Of a DNA stretch of 54,139 nucleotides, positions 24,332 to 31,820 are shown piece after piece; the stretch's first letter is position 1, and each line of letters begins with the position of its first letter. The notes beneath the pieces are model-generated. The model had not been told where the DNA came from, did not search any database, and saw only the letters and a list, made by a program, of their open reading frames with translations. The stretch comes from Chloroflexota bacterium (lineage in GTDB: Bacteria; Chloroflexota; Anaerolineae; Anaerolineales; Villigracilaceae): the NCBI GenBank assembly GCA_029782225.1, contig JAKOVF010000360.1, positions 1-54,139 of the forward strand. The letters run 5' to 3'. The translations under genes were made by a program, and so were the position numbers.

Positions 24332-24727
24332 CTATCTTACCCACAGCATCGGGATCACCCAGCCAAAACCTGCGACATACAGGATGTGTAGAGCGGTCAA
24401 TTCGACAAAGCCTCTCATCTTGAAGACGACAGCCGCCAAAATGGTCAGGGCAACCGCAACGCCGATTGCCAAAAGCAGAAAAGTTGTCTGCGCTGTGTCA
24501 GGAGCGCGCACTGCCATCGCGCGATAGACAAAGTATACGATCGGTCCGACCACCAAAGGCATAACCACACCGAAGAACATCACGTTCCCTCTTTGGACTG
24601 CTGCAACACCTTTGGATGCAATGTCAGCGAGAGGGGACATCTTTTCCGCGCGAAAGTAGGTGATGAGAGTCGATATCAATCCGATTACCACCATCATGCC
24701 GATCAGAATGAGCATATTTTTGTTCAT
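24332..24727 (-). CDS. Four-helix membrane protein of unknown function
   Basis: A 131-residue protein with four membrane helices (about 4-24, 47-68, 80-102, 108-128). Between helices one and two is a short positively charged loop (YFRAEKMSPLADIASKG). No family recognised. AAAGGAG precedes the start. It forms a single-gene unit between modules 2 and 3. Size and layout resemble the 130-aa gene that follows on the other side of module 3, though sequence similarity between them is low. Confidence 0.65.
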   Translation of the reverse strand: MNKNMLILIGMMVVIGLISTLITYFRAEKMSPLADIASKGVAAVQRGNVMFFGVVMPLVVGPIVYFVYRAMAVRAPDTAQTTFLLLAIGVAVALTILAAVVFKMRGFVELTALHILYVAGFGWVIPMLWVR

Positions 24728-24762
24728 GACAAACTCCTTTGAAAGAATTTTTCTGTACGCTC

Positions 24763-24830
24763 ATCATATGGCATACAAATAAAAAACTCCTCTGTCGATG
24801 GAGGAGTTTTCGTACTGGTCAATTGGACAG
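24763..24830 (-). promoter_or_regulatory. Promoter module 3 (68 bp)
   Basis: Dyad box CTGGTCAATTGGACAG (24815-24830), hairpin AAAACTCCTCTGTC...GAGGAGTTTT (about 24783-24810), 16-bp spacer, -10 TATGAT on the gene strand (24763-24768), 35 bp to the ATG at 24727. The box ends 4 bp after the previous stop codon. Confidence 0.75.
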
Positions 24831-24834
24831 GTGA

Positions 24835-25227
24835 TCAACCGCGCGCCAGAAAGCTATGCAATACGGCATTCGCGAATTTTACACCGACCAGAACTGCAAC
24901 CGTCAAAATGGCCTGCGTGTCACTTTGAATCAGGGGAAGTTTGAAGCCAAAGACGGTCCCGGCTGCGATCACGAGAATGGCAGCCCCAAGGACGTAGCCG
25001 ACGATGGCAAGCGGATGAGTCCACTGGCCCGCGGCTGCCACACGTCCGATGCCGCCCATCGTACACATCGTCATGCCGAGCACGATCAAAGCAATCATGG
25101 CAATGCGGGCGTTGGAAATGACCGGTATGCGCTGTGCCGTCACAGCCACAAAGACCACAGCAGCAAATAAAGCGGCGACCAGCAGAACATTCAGGCTAAG
25201 GGGGGATCCAAGAGCAGTTGTTTTCAT
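24835..25227 (-). CDS. Four-helix membrane protein of unknown function
   Basis: A 130-residue protein with four membrane helices (about 10-28, 37-57, 69-92, 105-125). The start ATG at 25227 has AAGGAGAT before it. A Met/Gly-rich stretch (LGMTMCTMGGIGRVAAAG) lies between helices two and three. No known family recognised. Single-gene unit behind module 4. Confidence 0.65.
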   Translation of the reverse strand: MKTTALGSPLSLNVLLVAALFAAVVFVAVTAQRIPVISNARIAMIALIVLGMTMCTMGGIGRVAAAGQWTHPLAIVGYVLGAAILVIAAGTVFGFKLPLIQSDTQAILTVAVLVGVKFANAVLHSFLARG

Positions 25228-25249
25228 TTCGAATCTCCTTTTCAAGCAA

Positions 25250-25317
25250 AGCATACTTCAATCAAAAAGAAGACTCCCCCGTCAATGGGAGAGTCTTTGC
25301 GCTGGTCAACTGGACAG
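25250..25317 (-). promoter_or_regulatory. Promoter module 4 (68 bp)
   Basis: Dyad box CTGGTCAACTGGACAG (25302-25317), hairpin AAGACTCCCCC...GGGAGAGTCTT (about 25270-25297), 16-bp spacer, -10 TATGCT (25250-25255), 22 bp to the ATG at 25227. The box begins 5 bp after the permease stop codon. Confidence 0.75.
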
Positions 25318-25322
25318 GTGAG

Positions 25323-26447
25323 CTAGAACCATCCCATTGCCAGCATTGCATTGAAAAGATATCCGAAGGCAATGGCGCCGATCCACAACACGCCGACCAC
25401 TACTGCGACCACGCGCCAGCGCGCGATGGTCAATGCACCCGCAACTGCACCGAACGAAGTTCCTGCGCCCGAGATCATGAAGGCCATCGCGGCGCCCTGG
25501 CTCATCCCGGCATCGATCAAGGCTCGGATCAATGGGAGGGATGCTTCGGTGCTGATGTAGAAAGGCAAACCCAGCGTCGCTGCCAGCGGGACTCCAAAGC
25601 TGCTGGCGCCAAACAGGCCGGAGACCCACTCGGTTGGAATTAGACCGTTCAGGAAAAACCCGACAAAGGCAAAACTCAGATACATCTTCATCAACTGCTT
25701 GCCTGTTGTAAAAGTCTCCTTGAGAAAACCCTGCACGTTGGCTTTGGCCTTGACGGAGGTATCTGTCCTAGGCTCATCACAACTGCAAGGGGACGGGACG
25801 GAGATCACCGGTAATTGAACTTCGCTCGTGCCGCATCCACAGGCAGAGACCGCCGCCAGTCGAAGAGGCAGGACGCTCTCTTCGCATCCGCAGTTGGAGG
25901 CTGCGGCCAATTGCCGGCGCCTGACTGATGTTCCACAGCCACAGGCTGATGGCTCTGGAACAGCGGATGTTCGATCAGGGACAGTCGCAGCGGCCATGCG
26001 TGCCTGGTTCTTGAGCCAGCCTCGACGGTCCAGTACGGAACCGATGACTCCGCCGGTCAGTCCAAGCAGAATCGACGCGATGAAGAACGTCAGTGCAAAG
26101 GGCCAGCCGAAAATCCCGGCGCTGTAAAAGAGCTCCTCAGGCGAGGTCAGGGGGGAAGCCACCATGAAGGCGATGATCGGCGCCCAGGGCATCATGCCTG
26201 CCATCATGCCCAGCACTACTGCAGTAGTCCCACAGGAACAGAATGGGGTGGCAACGGCCGCGGTGGTTGCCGCAACTACACCGGTGCGGCTATTTCGTTT
26301 GAGGAAAGCGGACACCTTTTCCTGGTCAACAAAAACCTTTAATGCCGCAGCGATCAGGATACTGGCAATCAGGTAGGGCCAGTTATGAATGATCGACAGG
26401 AAGACCTGCGCAATTGCATTGTTGAGGGCGGTCAGAATGAAGTTCAT
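25323..26447 (-). CDS. ArsP/DUF318-type permease with a cysteine-rich four-repeat loop
   Basis: A 374-residue membrane permease of the PF03773 (ArsP_1) type, a family that includes exporters of trivalent organoarsenicals. The family core TPFCSCGTTAVVLG (Cys70, Cys72) and the second-half GLPFYISTEASLPLI and SGAGTSFGAVAG are present; about eight helices in two halves. The central cytoplasmic loop (150-235) is unusual: four evenly spaced CxC motifs, Cys169/171, 186/188, 203/205 and 221/223, in a repeat of about 17 residues (SACGCGTS, SNCGCEES, SACGCGTS, SPCSCDEP). This suggests metal or metalloid binding. ATG 26447 has AAGGAGAT before it; the frame is open further upstream. It follows the sigma factor gene by 104 bp. 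The substrate is inferred only. Confidence 0.85.
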   Translation of the reverse strand: MNFILTALNNAIAQVFLSIIHNWPYLIASILIAAALKVFVDQEKVSAFLKRNSRTGVVAATTAAVATPFCSCGTTAVVLGMMAGMMPWAPIIAFMVASPLTSPEELFYSAGIFGWPFALTFFIASILLGLTGGVIGSVLDRRGWLKNQARMAAATVPDRTSAVPEPSACGCGTSVRRRQLAAASNCGCEESVLPLRLAAVSACGCGTSEVQLPVISVPSPCSCDEPRTDTSVKAKANVQGFLKETFTTGKQLMKMYLSFAFVGFFLNGLIPTEWVSGLFGASSFGVPLAATLGLPFYISTEASLPLIRALIDAGMSQGAAMAFMISGAGTSFGAVAGALTIARWRVVAVVVGVLWIGAIAFGYLFNAMLAMGWF

Positions 26448-26551
26448 TGGATATCTCCTTCGTAAGTGAATTTCATTCTGATAGACGGAGCACTTTGGAA
26501 AAAGATGCAAGATCTCGCAGACCCGTTTTCTCCCCCTGTGGTTTCTTCCAC

Positions 26552-27109
26552 TCAACAATTGCGGTTGCAGCAGGAACAGTGTTCGTAATAATCGAGGATG
26601 CGGCCGCGGCGGTCGAATTCAAAATGGCAGCAGGCCAGGAACATATCTCGCAACTTCTCGCGGGCGCGCTGGACACGGGATTTTGCTGTCGGGAGAGAGA
26701 TGCTCAGGTGCCTGGCCAATTCAACCTGGCTGATCCCTTCATATTCCGTGAGGGTCAATGCTTCACGATAAAGCTCAGGCAATTCGGCGATCATTTCCTT
26801 CAACGACCCTGCCAGTTCGGTTTCAGCTTCTGATTCTGGAGGCTCTTCTTCCAGCACGATGTCGGGCGGCAGATCAACCAGGTTGCGAGACTTGCGATAA
26901 TGGTCAATGATGAGGTTACGCGCGATCTGGAAAATCCAGCCATCCATTTTTTCGGGAGGCGGCAAACAGCACAAGTGGTTATGAACGCGCAGAAAGACCT
27001 CCTGCAGGAGGTCTTCTGCATCGCTCTCATCCGCTACGCGGCCGCGGATAAAGCCCAGCAGGCGACAGCAATATTCATCCCAGATGGCTTCAAGGTTTGT
27101 AGAGAGCAT
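26552..27109 (-). CDS. ECF-type sigma factor, SigZ-like, with cysteine-rich tail
   Basis: A 185-residue RNA polymerase sigma factor with region 2 (about 10-75, ADESDAEDLLQEVFLRVHNH, DGWIFQIARNLIIDHYR) and region 4 (about 105-155, EYEGISQVELARHLSISL, AKSRVQRAREKL). The tail CCHFEFDRRGRILDYYEHC followed by SCCNRNC holds six cysteines (160, 161, 178, 180, 181, 185); SigZ-type sigma factors carry such a tail and often stand next to ArsP-like permeases, as here. No anti-sigma gene is adjacent, so the cysteines may sense redox state or a metal directly. The start is 5 bp past the stop of the CPBP protease gene. It belongs to the four-gene unit of module 5. Confidence 0.88.
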   Translation of the reverse strand: MLSTNLEAIWDEYCCRLLGFIRGRVADESDAEDLLQEVFLRVHNHLCCLPPPEKMDGWIFQIARNLIIDHYRKSRNLVDLPPDIVLEEEPPESEAETELAGSLKEMIAELPELYREALTLTEYEGISQVELARHLSISLPTAKSRVQRAREKLRDMFLACCHFEFDRRGRILDYYEHCSCCNRNC

Positions 27110-27113
27110 CGGG

Positions 27114-27863
27114 TTAGAACAATCCCCAGATCACGTGCCAGAGGATATCTGTCCAGAAATGGATACCCACCGGGGCGAGGAAACCATATTTCTTGAAGTA
27201 ATAGGCAGCAAAGAGCGATAGGATTCCGTTGAGCAGGAGGATTTCAGCCAGCAAAATGGGCGGAACCTGAGTCAGCGTTGTCCAGTTGTACAGGAACATG
27301 ATGGCAGGTAAATGTCCCATCCCGAAGGCAATCGCCGAGAAGAAGGAAACGACCCAGTAGACCTGAGTCTGCCAGCGCCCGCGCAGAATCACTTTTGAAA
27401 CCAGCCATGTCCAGAGACAGATAAAGAACAGGCGGAACAAGATCTCTTCACCAATGCCCGCGCCAATGGCGGCCAGGATGGAACCTGGAAAGGACGGGTG
27501 CGGGAAATGACCAATTCCATTGATGGGTGCAAACAGCATGTCGCCGGTAATGAGCACGACGGCCAGTACAACACCAACGATCAGCGGGATAACGAAGCGC
27601 TGACGGTTCGAGACCGCCGAGTCCCAGATTTCGGGCAGAGTCAATTTGCGGCTCAAAACCAGACCGATAAAGCCGAGGCCGCCATAGAGGACCAGCACAA
27701 TCCCTGCGTTTGCCAGTGCAATGACAGGCAAGGGCGCCGGCATTGGGCCCGTTGGCGGAGTCACGCCTGCATAGCTCTGCGGCAGCAACACGTTGATGAA
27801 TGCCACCACGGCGTAGACTACGATCATCCCGATGAAGATGCGATTGGAGATTTTTCGGTCCAT
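27114..27863 (-). CDS. CPBP-family intramembrane metalloprotease-like protein
   Basis: A 249-residue membrane protein with about seven helices and the CPBP (Abi/Rce1) motifs: EExxxR (Glu139-Glu140 ... Arg144 in GIGEEILFR), FxxxHxx-like FSAIAFGMGHL (His184) and a third His in HFWTDILWH near the end. CPBP proteins are related to CAAX prenyl proteases and PrsW; bacterial members often act in envelope stress, bacteriocin self-protection or unknown processing. It sits between the CopD-like gene (11 nt) and the sigma factor gene (4 nt); release of the sigma factor or a partner by proteolysis is possible but unproven. Confidence 0.85.
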   Translation of the reverse strand: MDRKISNRIFIGMIVVYAVVAFINVLLPQSYAGVTPPTGPMPAPLPVIALANAGIVLVLYGGLGFIGLVLSRKLTLPEIWDSAVSNRQRFVIPLIVGVVLAVVLITGDMLFAPINGIGHFPHPSFPGSILAAIGAGIGEEILFRLFFICLWTWLVSKVILRGRWQTQVYWVVSFFSAIAFGMGHLPAIMFLYNWTTLTQVPPILLAEILLLNGILSLFAAYYFKKYGFLAPVGIHFWTDILWHVIWGLF

Positions 27864-27874
27864 AGGATACCCTT

Positions 27875-28351
27875 TTACTGAACCTGGGCCAGTGCTGTGA
27901 GAAGCAGTACTAGGGCGCCGGTAATCGCCATCCCAATGACAAAGAGACGATAGCGATTCAAAGCCTGCGCGGAGCCAGTGTTCGCCGCAAGCATGGATCC
28001 CACCCGCAGGATCGCGTTGAACCAGAATCCGGCGCCGATCATGCCCACGATCAAGAGGTGCTTTACGAGCATCAAGATTGCCCAGGCGTTGCCGAAATCC
28101 CCGATCCCGAGATAATTTGGATCCACAAACGTGAGATAAATACCTGTGACCATGAAGACGATCAATGCAGCGTAGATCCAGCCGCGACTGAGTTTGGAAC
28201 TATCGCTCAGGGTATTCCCGCTTGCACCGCCAGAGAAGTTCTTGCTCATGGCCGGTAGGTAGATTAACGCAAGCAGCACGTAGTTCCCGATCAAAATGAT
28301 CGTGGCCAGAGAATGAAGCCAGAGGGAGATTGCAATGAGAATCGATGACAT
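27875..28351 (-). CDS. CopD-like four-helix membrane protein
   Basis: A 158-residue protein with four membrane helices (about 4-31, 58-78, 90-112, 132-154). The first helix contains LWLHSLATIILIGNYV, reminiscent of the CopD/DUF4149 helix with an internal histidine; KHLLIVGMI adds a second one, as in heme- or copper-handling proteins of this shape. AAGGAAAC precedes the start. First gene of the four-gene unit with the CPBP protease, SigZ-like factor and ArsP-like permease, 20 bp after the -10 of module 5. Confidence 0.65.
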   Translation of the reverse strand: MSSILIAISLWLHSLATIILIGNYVLLALIYLPAMSKNFSGGASGNTLSDSSKLSRGWIYAALIVFMVTGIYLTFVDPNYLGIGDFGNAWAILMLVKHLLIVGMIGAGFWFNAILRVGSMLAANTGSAQALNRYRLFVIGMAITGALVLLLTALAQVQ

Positions 28352-28371
28352 GGTTGTTTCCTTTCGAGAAA

Positions 28372-28438
28372 ATCTTAGCCCTGTAACCGAAAAGACTTCC
28401 CAGTCTCCGGGGGAGTCTTGGACTGGTCAAGTGGACAG
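28372..28438 (-). promoter_or_regulatory. Promoter module 5 (67 bp)
   Basis: Consensus dyad box CTGGTCAAGTGGACAG (28423-28438), hairpin AAAAGACTTCCC...GGGGGAGTCTT (about 28390-28419), 16-bp spacer, -10 TAAGAT (28372-28377). It controls the unit that contains the sigma factor, so the regulator of the modules could feed back here. Confidence 0.75.
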
Positions 28439-28443
28439 GTAGA

Positions 28444-29766
28444 TTAATCGTTGCCAGGGTAGGTCTGTGCAAGTACAGTGTTCACAACCACATCCACGAA
28501 CCTGGCTGACTCGGTCACCCACGGGTTATGGCCGGAGTGCTCGAACCAGATCAATTCCTTGTGCGGTGCGTTGAGCAGTTGATAGTATTCTTCGGTTAGT
28601 ACGGTCGGCGCGTTGACATCGTGTCGTCCAATGAGAAAGTAGACGGGTACCTCAAGCTGCGCAGCCTGTTCGCGGAAATCCACATCCCATAGCTGTGGAT
28701 AGACAATACCAAGAGTATCCAGCGCACCGCGGAACCAGTTGACCTTGTCATACAAGCCGTATTCGGAACCCGCAAGGTCCTGGAAGGTATTGAACCCGTC
28801 GTCAGCAATGGCAGGATCGGCGTTCATATAGTTAAAGGTATCCATCAGGAAAGCGGCCTCCTTCATTGCCACACCTTCCCCATAATAAGGCGGCGGCCCC
28901 TGCTTTTGCAATTGCTCGACTTTCTTGAGATCACCGCGCTCCTGTGCCCATTTCAGGGCGAAGTCATAACACATCAGATCGTTTTCAAGAAACGCCACCA
29001 TCTGTCCTGTACCGATGAAAGCATGGAAGGACTGCGGCTCACGCTGTACCATCCACACTCCGAGTGCGCTGCCCCACGACTCGCCTACCAGGTAAATCTT
29101 CTCCTCATCGAAGCGCCCCCGCAGATAAGAGACGAGCGCCAGCCCATCATTGATGTAACTCTCGGGTGTCAACCTTGAGCGGTCCACTGCATCGAAAGAT
29201 TTACCCGCGCCCGGTTGTTCCCAATTGACGACCACAAAATGATCTTCTAGCCCGCCAAGGGCGCGGCGCTCTGTGACCAGTTGGCTTCCGCCAGGCCCGC
29301 CGGCGAGAAATAACAGCACAGGCTTATTCACATCCCTGCCGCGGATGGAAATCCATTGTTCGCTTCCATTGAGGTTGACTTTTTCAAGTGTGGCAATACT
29401 TCCGGGCAAAGAGTTTCCCTGTGCGTCAGTGATCGGAGATGTTTTAGAAAAAAACTGCGAAGCGACAACTGCAATCATGCTCACGAGGATCACACCGACA
29501 AGGGTCATTGTGATGCCGCGCCAGGCTGGCCTAATACGAAATAGGACGATAACCGATGCTGCATCTCCTGCCATGAGCAAAACCCAAATCGGGACCGGAA
29601 CTGAAGTCGTGGATGGTAGAAGGAGGACCGGCAGGCCAAACAGGATGGCCAGGAGCAATGCCAGCATGTATCCCAGCCCGAGCGCAGTCCTGCGCGCAAT
29701 CCGTCCTGAACTGTCTATCTTCTGCCGGGTTTCCTGCCCAGGCTTTGTTGAAATGCCTGCTTTCAT
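28444..29766 (-). CDS. Alpha/beta hydrolase (proline iminopeptidase-like) with membrane N-terminus
   Basis: A 440-residue protein. Three to four membrane helices (about 28-50, 57-76, 85-105) precede an alpha/beta hydrolase domain of the S33 type. The oxyanion motif is GGPGG (157-160 region), the nucleophile is Ser230 in GESWGSALG, and the final His lies in FEHSGHNPW; an Asp before it (GRHDVNAPT) completes the triad. The membrane part would place the active domain on one face of the membrane, probably outside. AGGAG precedes the ATG. It follows the MBL-fold gene after 34 nt in the unit of module 6. Substrate unknown. Confidence 0.85.
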   Translation of the reverse strand: MKAGISTKPGQETRQKIDSSGRIARRTALGLGYMLALLLAILFGLPVLLLPSTTSVPVPIWVLLMAGDAASVIVLFRIRPAWRGITMTLVGVILVSMIAVVASQFFSKTSPITDAQGNSLPGSIATLEKVNLNGSEQWISIRGRDVNKPVLLFLAGGPGGSQLVTERRALGGLEDHFVVVNWEQPGAGKSFDAVDRSRLTPESYINDGLALVSYLRGRFDEEKIYLVGESWGSALGVWMVQREPQSFHAFIGTGQMVAFLENDLMCYDFALKWAQERGDLKKVEQLQKQGPPPYYGEGVAMKEAAFLMDTFNYMNADPAIADDGFNTFQDLAGSEYGLYDKVNWFRGALDTLGIVYPQLWDVDFREQAAQLEVPVYFLIGRHDVNAPTVLTEEYYQLLNAPHKELIWFEHSGHNPWVTESARFVDVVVNTVLAQTYPGND

Positions 29767-29800
29767 CTTTATCTCCTACGGCGTGACCGGGTCGGTTACA

Positions 29801-30727
29801 CTACGGAAATTGAATTGATTCCCCTACCCTGACAGATCGATATGCTTCCGGAAAAGTCGACTGAAACGCATCGAGCGCCTGGGGGCCAGTATCATGAGGC
29901 GACAGCGCGATGAATTTCGGCTGACGAGTCTCAAGGAATTGGATATGAGGTTGTATATCCTGCGCGCTGGCCTGTCCATAATGCAGGCCGCCAATCACTC
30001 CCACGACCTGTTGGCCATACAGTGCTTCCGTGCGTGAGACCAGTTTTTCCAATGTTGGATGACCACAGCCAGTAATCATCACGAGGCCCTGGCCAGCAAC
30101 ATTGATGACCAATCCCTGTTCATATCCTTTCGGCGTGAAGAGAAAAACAGGAAAAACTTCAGAGTAGGAGATCACTCCAGTTGTAGCAATATCCGGGGCG
30201 ATCAGGGTGGGTTCTGATGAGTGAATCAGCGTCGCACCGGAATAGGTCATCGAGATCGGAACATAAACCGGCATTTGGCTCAGGTCGCCTGTGAAATTAC
30301 CGAACGAAAGAGTCTTGTTTTGCCAGGCTTTGGTACCACCGACATGATCGGGATGTGGGTGCGAGATCACCACCCCGTCGATTTCATCCCATGCAATCCC
30401 AAGCCTCTCCATGTTTTGGAGGGCAGGCAGTTGGGAAGATTCGTTCGGGTTATATCCAAGGTCCATCAAAATGGTAGCCGAATCAGTCCGGATGAGATAG
30501 GAGACGCCATGTCCAAGTTCCAGGCTTTCGCTTGCACGATCATTCTCATACAAGGGAATGATCTCCAACCCGGCCGTTGTCTGGAGCTTCGGAGCCGAGG
30601 CCGGGATTTCCTGCCACTCGCGTTCAACCTGGGCAGCAGCGAGTGCCTGCCGGCCGGCAAAAAAGAGAACAACCAGTACTGTCAAAATGGAGAATACAGC
30701 GAGGAAATACAGAAATACTTTTTTCAT
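29801..30727 (-). CDS. Membrane-anchored metallo-beta-lactamase-fold hydrolase
   Basis: A 308-residue protein with an N-terminal membrane anchor (4-25) and an exported MBL-fold domain. The metal motif HPHPDH is at residues 123-128, preceded by ATILMDLGYNPNESSQL and followed by MITGCGHP, which carries the next histidine. This layout is that of the subgroup annotated as 7,8-dihydropterin-6-methyl-4-aminobenzene-5'-phosphate synthase-like proteins, whose real reactions are mostly unknown. AAGGAGAAGG precedes the start. First gene behind module 6. Confidence 0.85.
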   Translation of the reverse strand: MKKVFLYFLAVFSILTVLVVLFFAGRQALAAAQVEREWQEIPASAPKLQTTAGLEIIPLYENDRASESLELGHGVSYLIRTDSATILMDLGYNPNESSQLPALQNMERLGIAWDEIDGVVISHPHPDHVGGTKAWQNKTLSFGNFTGDLSQMPVYVPISMTYSGATLIHSSEPTLIAPDIATTGVISYSEVFPVFLFTPKGYEQGLVINVAGQGLVMITGCGHPTLEKLVSRTEALYGQQVVGVIGGLHYGQASAQDIQPHIQFLETRQPKFIALSPHDTGPQALDAFQSTFPEAYRSVRVGESIQFP

Positions 30728-30777
30728 CTCAATCCTTCTCCTTGCTTTCTAATTTTGCCACTTTCACGACTGAACTC

Positions 30778-30845
30778 ATATTAATCCCTGGACAATAAAA
30801 GCTCCCCCATCGCTGGGGGAGTTTTTGAACTGGTCAAGTGGATAG
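30778..30845 (-). promoter_or_regulatory. Promoter module 6 (68 bp)
   Basis: Dyad box CTGGTCAAGTGGATAG (30830-30845, one base off consensus), hairpin AAAGCTCCCCCATCG...GGGGGAGTTTTT (about 30797-30826), 16-bp spacer, -10 TAATAT (30778-30783), 50 bp to the ATG at 30727. Confidence 0.72.
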
Positions 30846-30878
30846 TTTCAGGACGGTGCCTGCTGCGACTTTTCCGAC

Positions 30879-31700
30879 TCAATAGCCAAAGAGGAAACGG
30901 GCAAAATCGATGAACCAGTGAAATGCAACAGCAGTTTCAAAATTCCTTTTTACCTGCAGCAAGGCCATGGGAAGGCCAAAGAGCAGGCTCGTCATAGTCA
31001 ACATGAACAGCCCCATTGGCGCATTGTCCAGAAAGAGATCGGGCAGATGGTTGAGACTATGGGGAATCACAGCGAGGCCGATCGAGACAAGGAGAGCCAG
31101 GCGTGTATGTTCACTCCTCCGAAGCAGGCTCAGACAGAATGCTAGTACAAAGAAGCGGTACAGGCTCTCTTCACTGATCCCGGGGCGAAGCGCTTCGAAT
31201 GCGCTGAAGAAGACATTTTGGAATCGAACCACTCCAGAGTTCATGTAGAAATAGAGGTCGTTGATCACGGCCAATGGAATTGCGACAGCGACGCCAAAGA
31301 GAAGACTGCCGCCAAGCTTGCTGAGAGGAGGCTCAAAGGATTTGACGCCAGCGGTTTTCATCTCTCTGAAGAGCACCGTCCCTGCGACGAATGTGAGCCA
31401 GACCGCCAGGCCCTGCAGAGCACTGGCGAGATAGTTCGGCTCGTGCAGCCAATGACTGAGTGCAGTGAGAACGCCAAGCACCAGGCCAATTAAGGCATTC
31501 CTCTTTTCAAGGGCGTGCCATTTGATCAGCAGGACCAGGGCAGCTCCAACTGCCAGCCCGACCTGCGACCAATCCCAGATTCGAGTGGTGTAACTGCTGT
31601 TTCCGGTCAGCGGAAGCCAGAAATTGAGGGCATAGAGAAAAGCATAAAACAGAGTGATGAGCCCGATAGCGATCCAGCCTGATTCACGTTTTTCGGTCAT
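30879..31700 (-). CDS. CPBP-family intramembrane protease-like protein
   Basis: A 273-residue protein with about eight membrane helices. The CPBP motif EExxYR is at 177-182 (ISEESLYRFF); a His at 214 in IPHSLNHLPDL is in the position of the second motif, and the last helix ends near HWFIDFARF, giving a third His. It is the second CPBP protein of the cluster and differs strongly from the one at 27.1-27.9 kb, so it is not a recent duplicate. AAGGAAAT precedes the start. Single-gene unit behind module 7. Substrate unknown. Confidence 0.8.
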   Translation of the reverse strand: MTEKRESGWIAIGLITLFYAFLYALNFWLPLTGNSSYTTRIWDWSQVGLAVGAALVLLIKWHALEKRNALIGLVLGVLTALSHWLHEPNYLASALQGLAVWLTFVAGTVLFREMKTAGVKSFEPPLSKLGGSLLFGVAVAIPLAVINDLYFYMNSGVVRFQNVFFSAFEALRPGISEESLYRFFVLAFCLSLLRRSEHTRLALLVSIGLAVIPHSLNHLPDLFLDNAPMGLFMLTMTSLLFGLPMALLQVKRNFETAVAFHWFIDFARFLFGY

Positions 31701-31736
31701 GACGGTAATTTCCTTTCGTTCTTTCTCCTGATACCA

Positions 31737-31818
31737 AGTCTAGCCAACAAGATCAAAAAACTCCCCCATCACTGGGAGAGTTTTGACTGTCCGAATGGAC
31801 AGTGTGGTCAAGTGAACA
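31737..31818 (-). promoter_or_regulatory. Promoter module 7, with duplicated dyad box
   Basis: Two boxes in tandem: a perfect dyad CTGTCCGAATGGACAG (31787-31802) and, directly next, GTGGTCAAGTGAACAG (31803-31818 region). Hairpin AAAACTCCCCCATC...GGGAGAGTTTT (about 31755-31784), 16-bp spacer, -10 TAGACT (31737-31742), 36 bp to the ATG at 31700. From the inner box to the -10 the module is 66 bp. The perfect copy shows that the box is a 6-4-6 inverted repeat. Confidence 0.75.
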
Positions 31819-31820
31819 GG

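Noticed and set aside
20498..31700. Abortive infection (phage defence) role for the CPBP proteins
   Set aside because: The family name Abi is historical; no phage, toxin or defence genes lie nearby.
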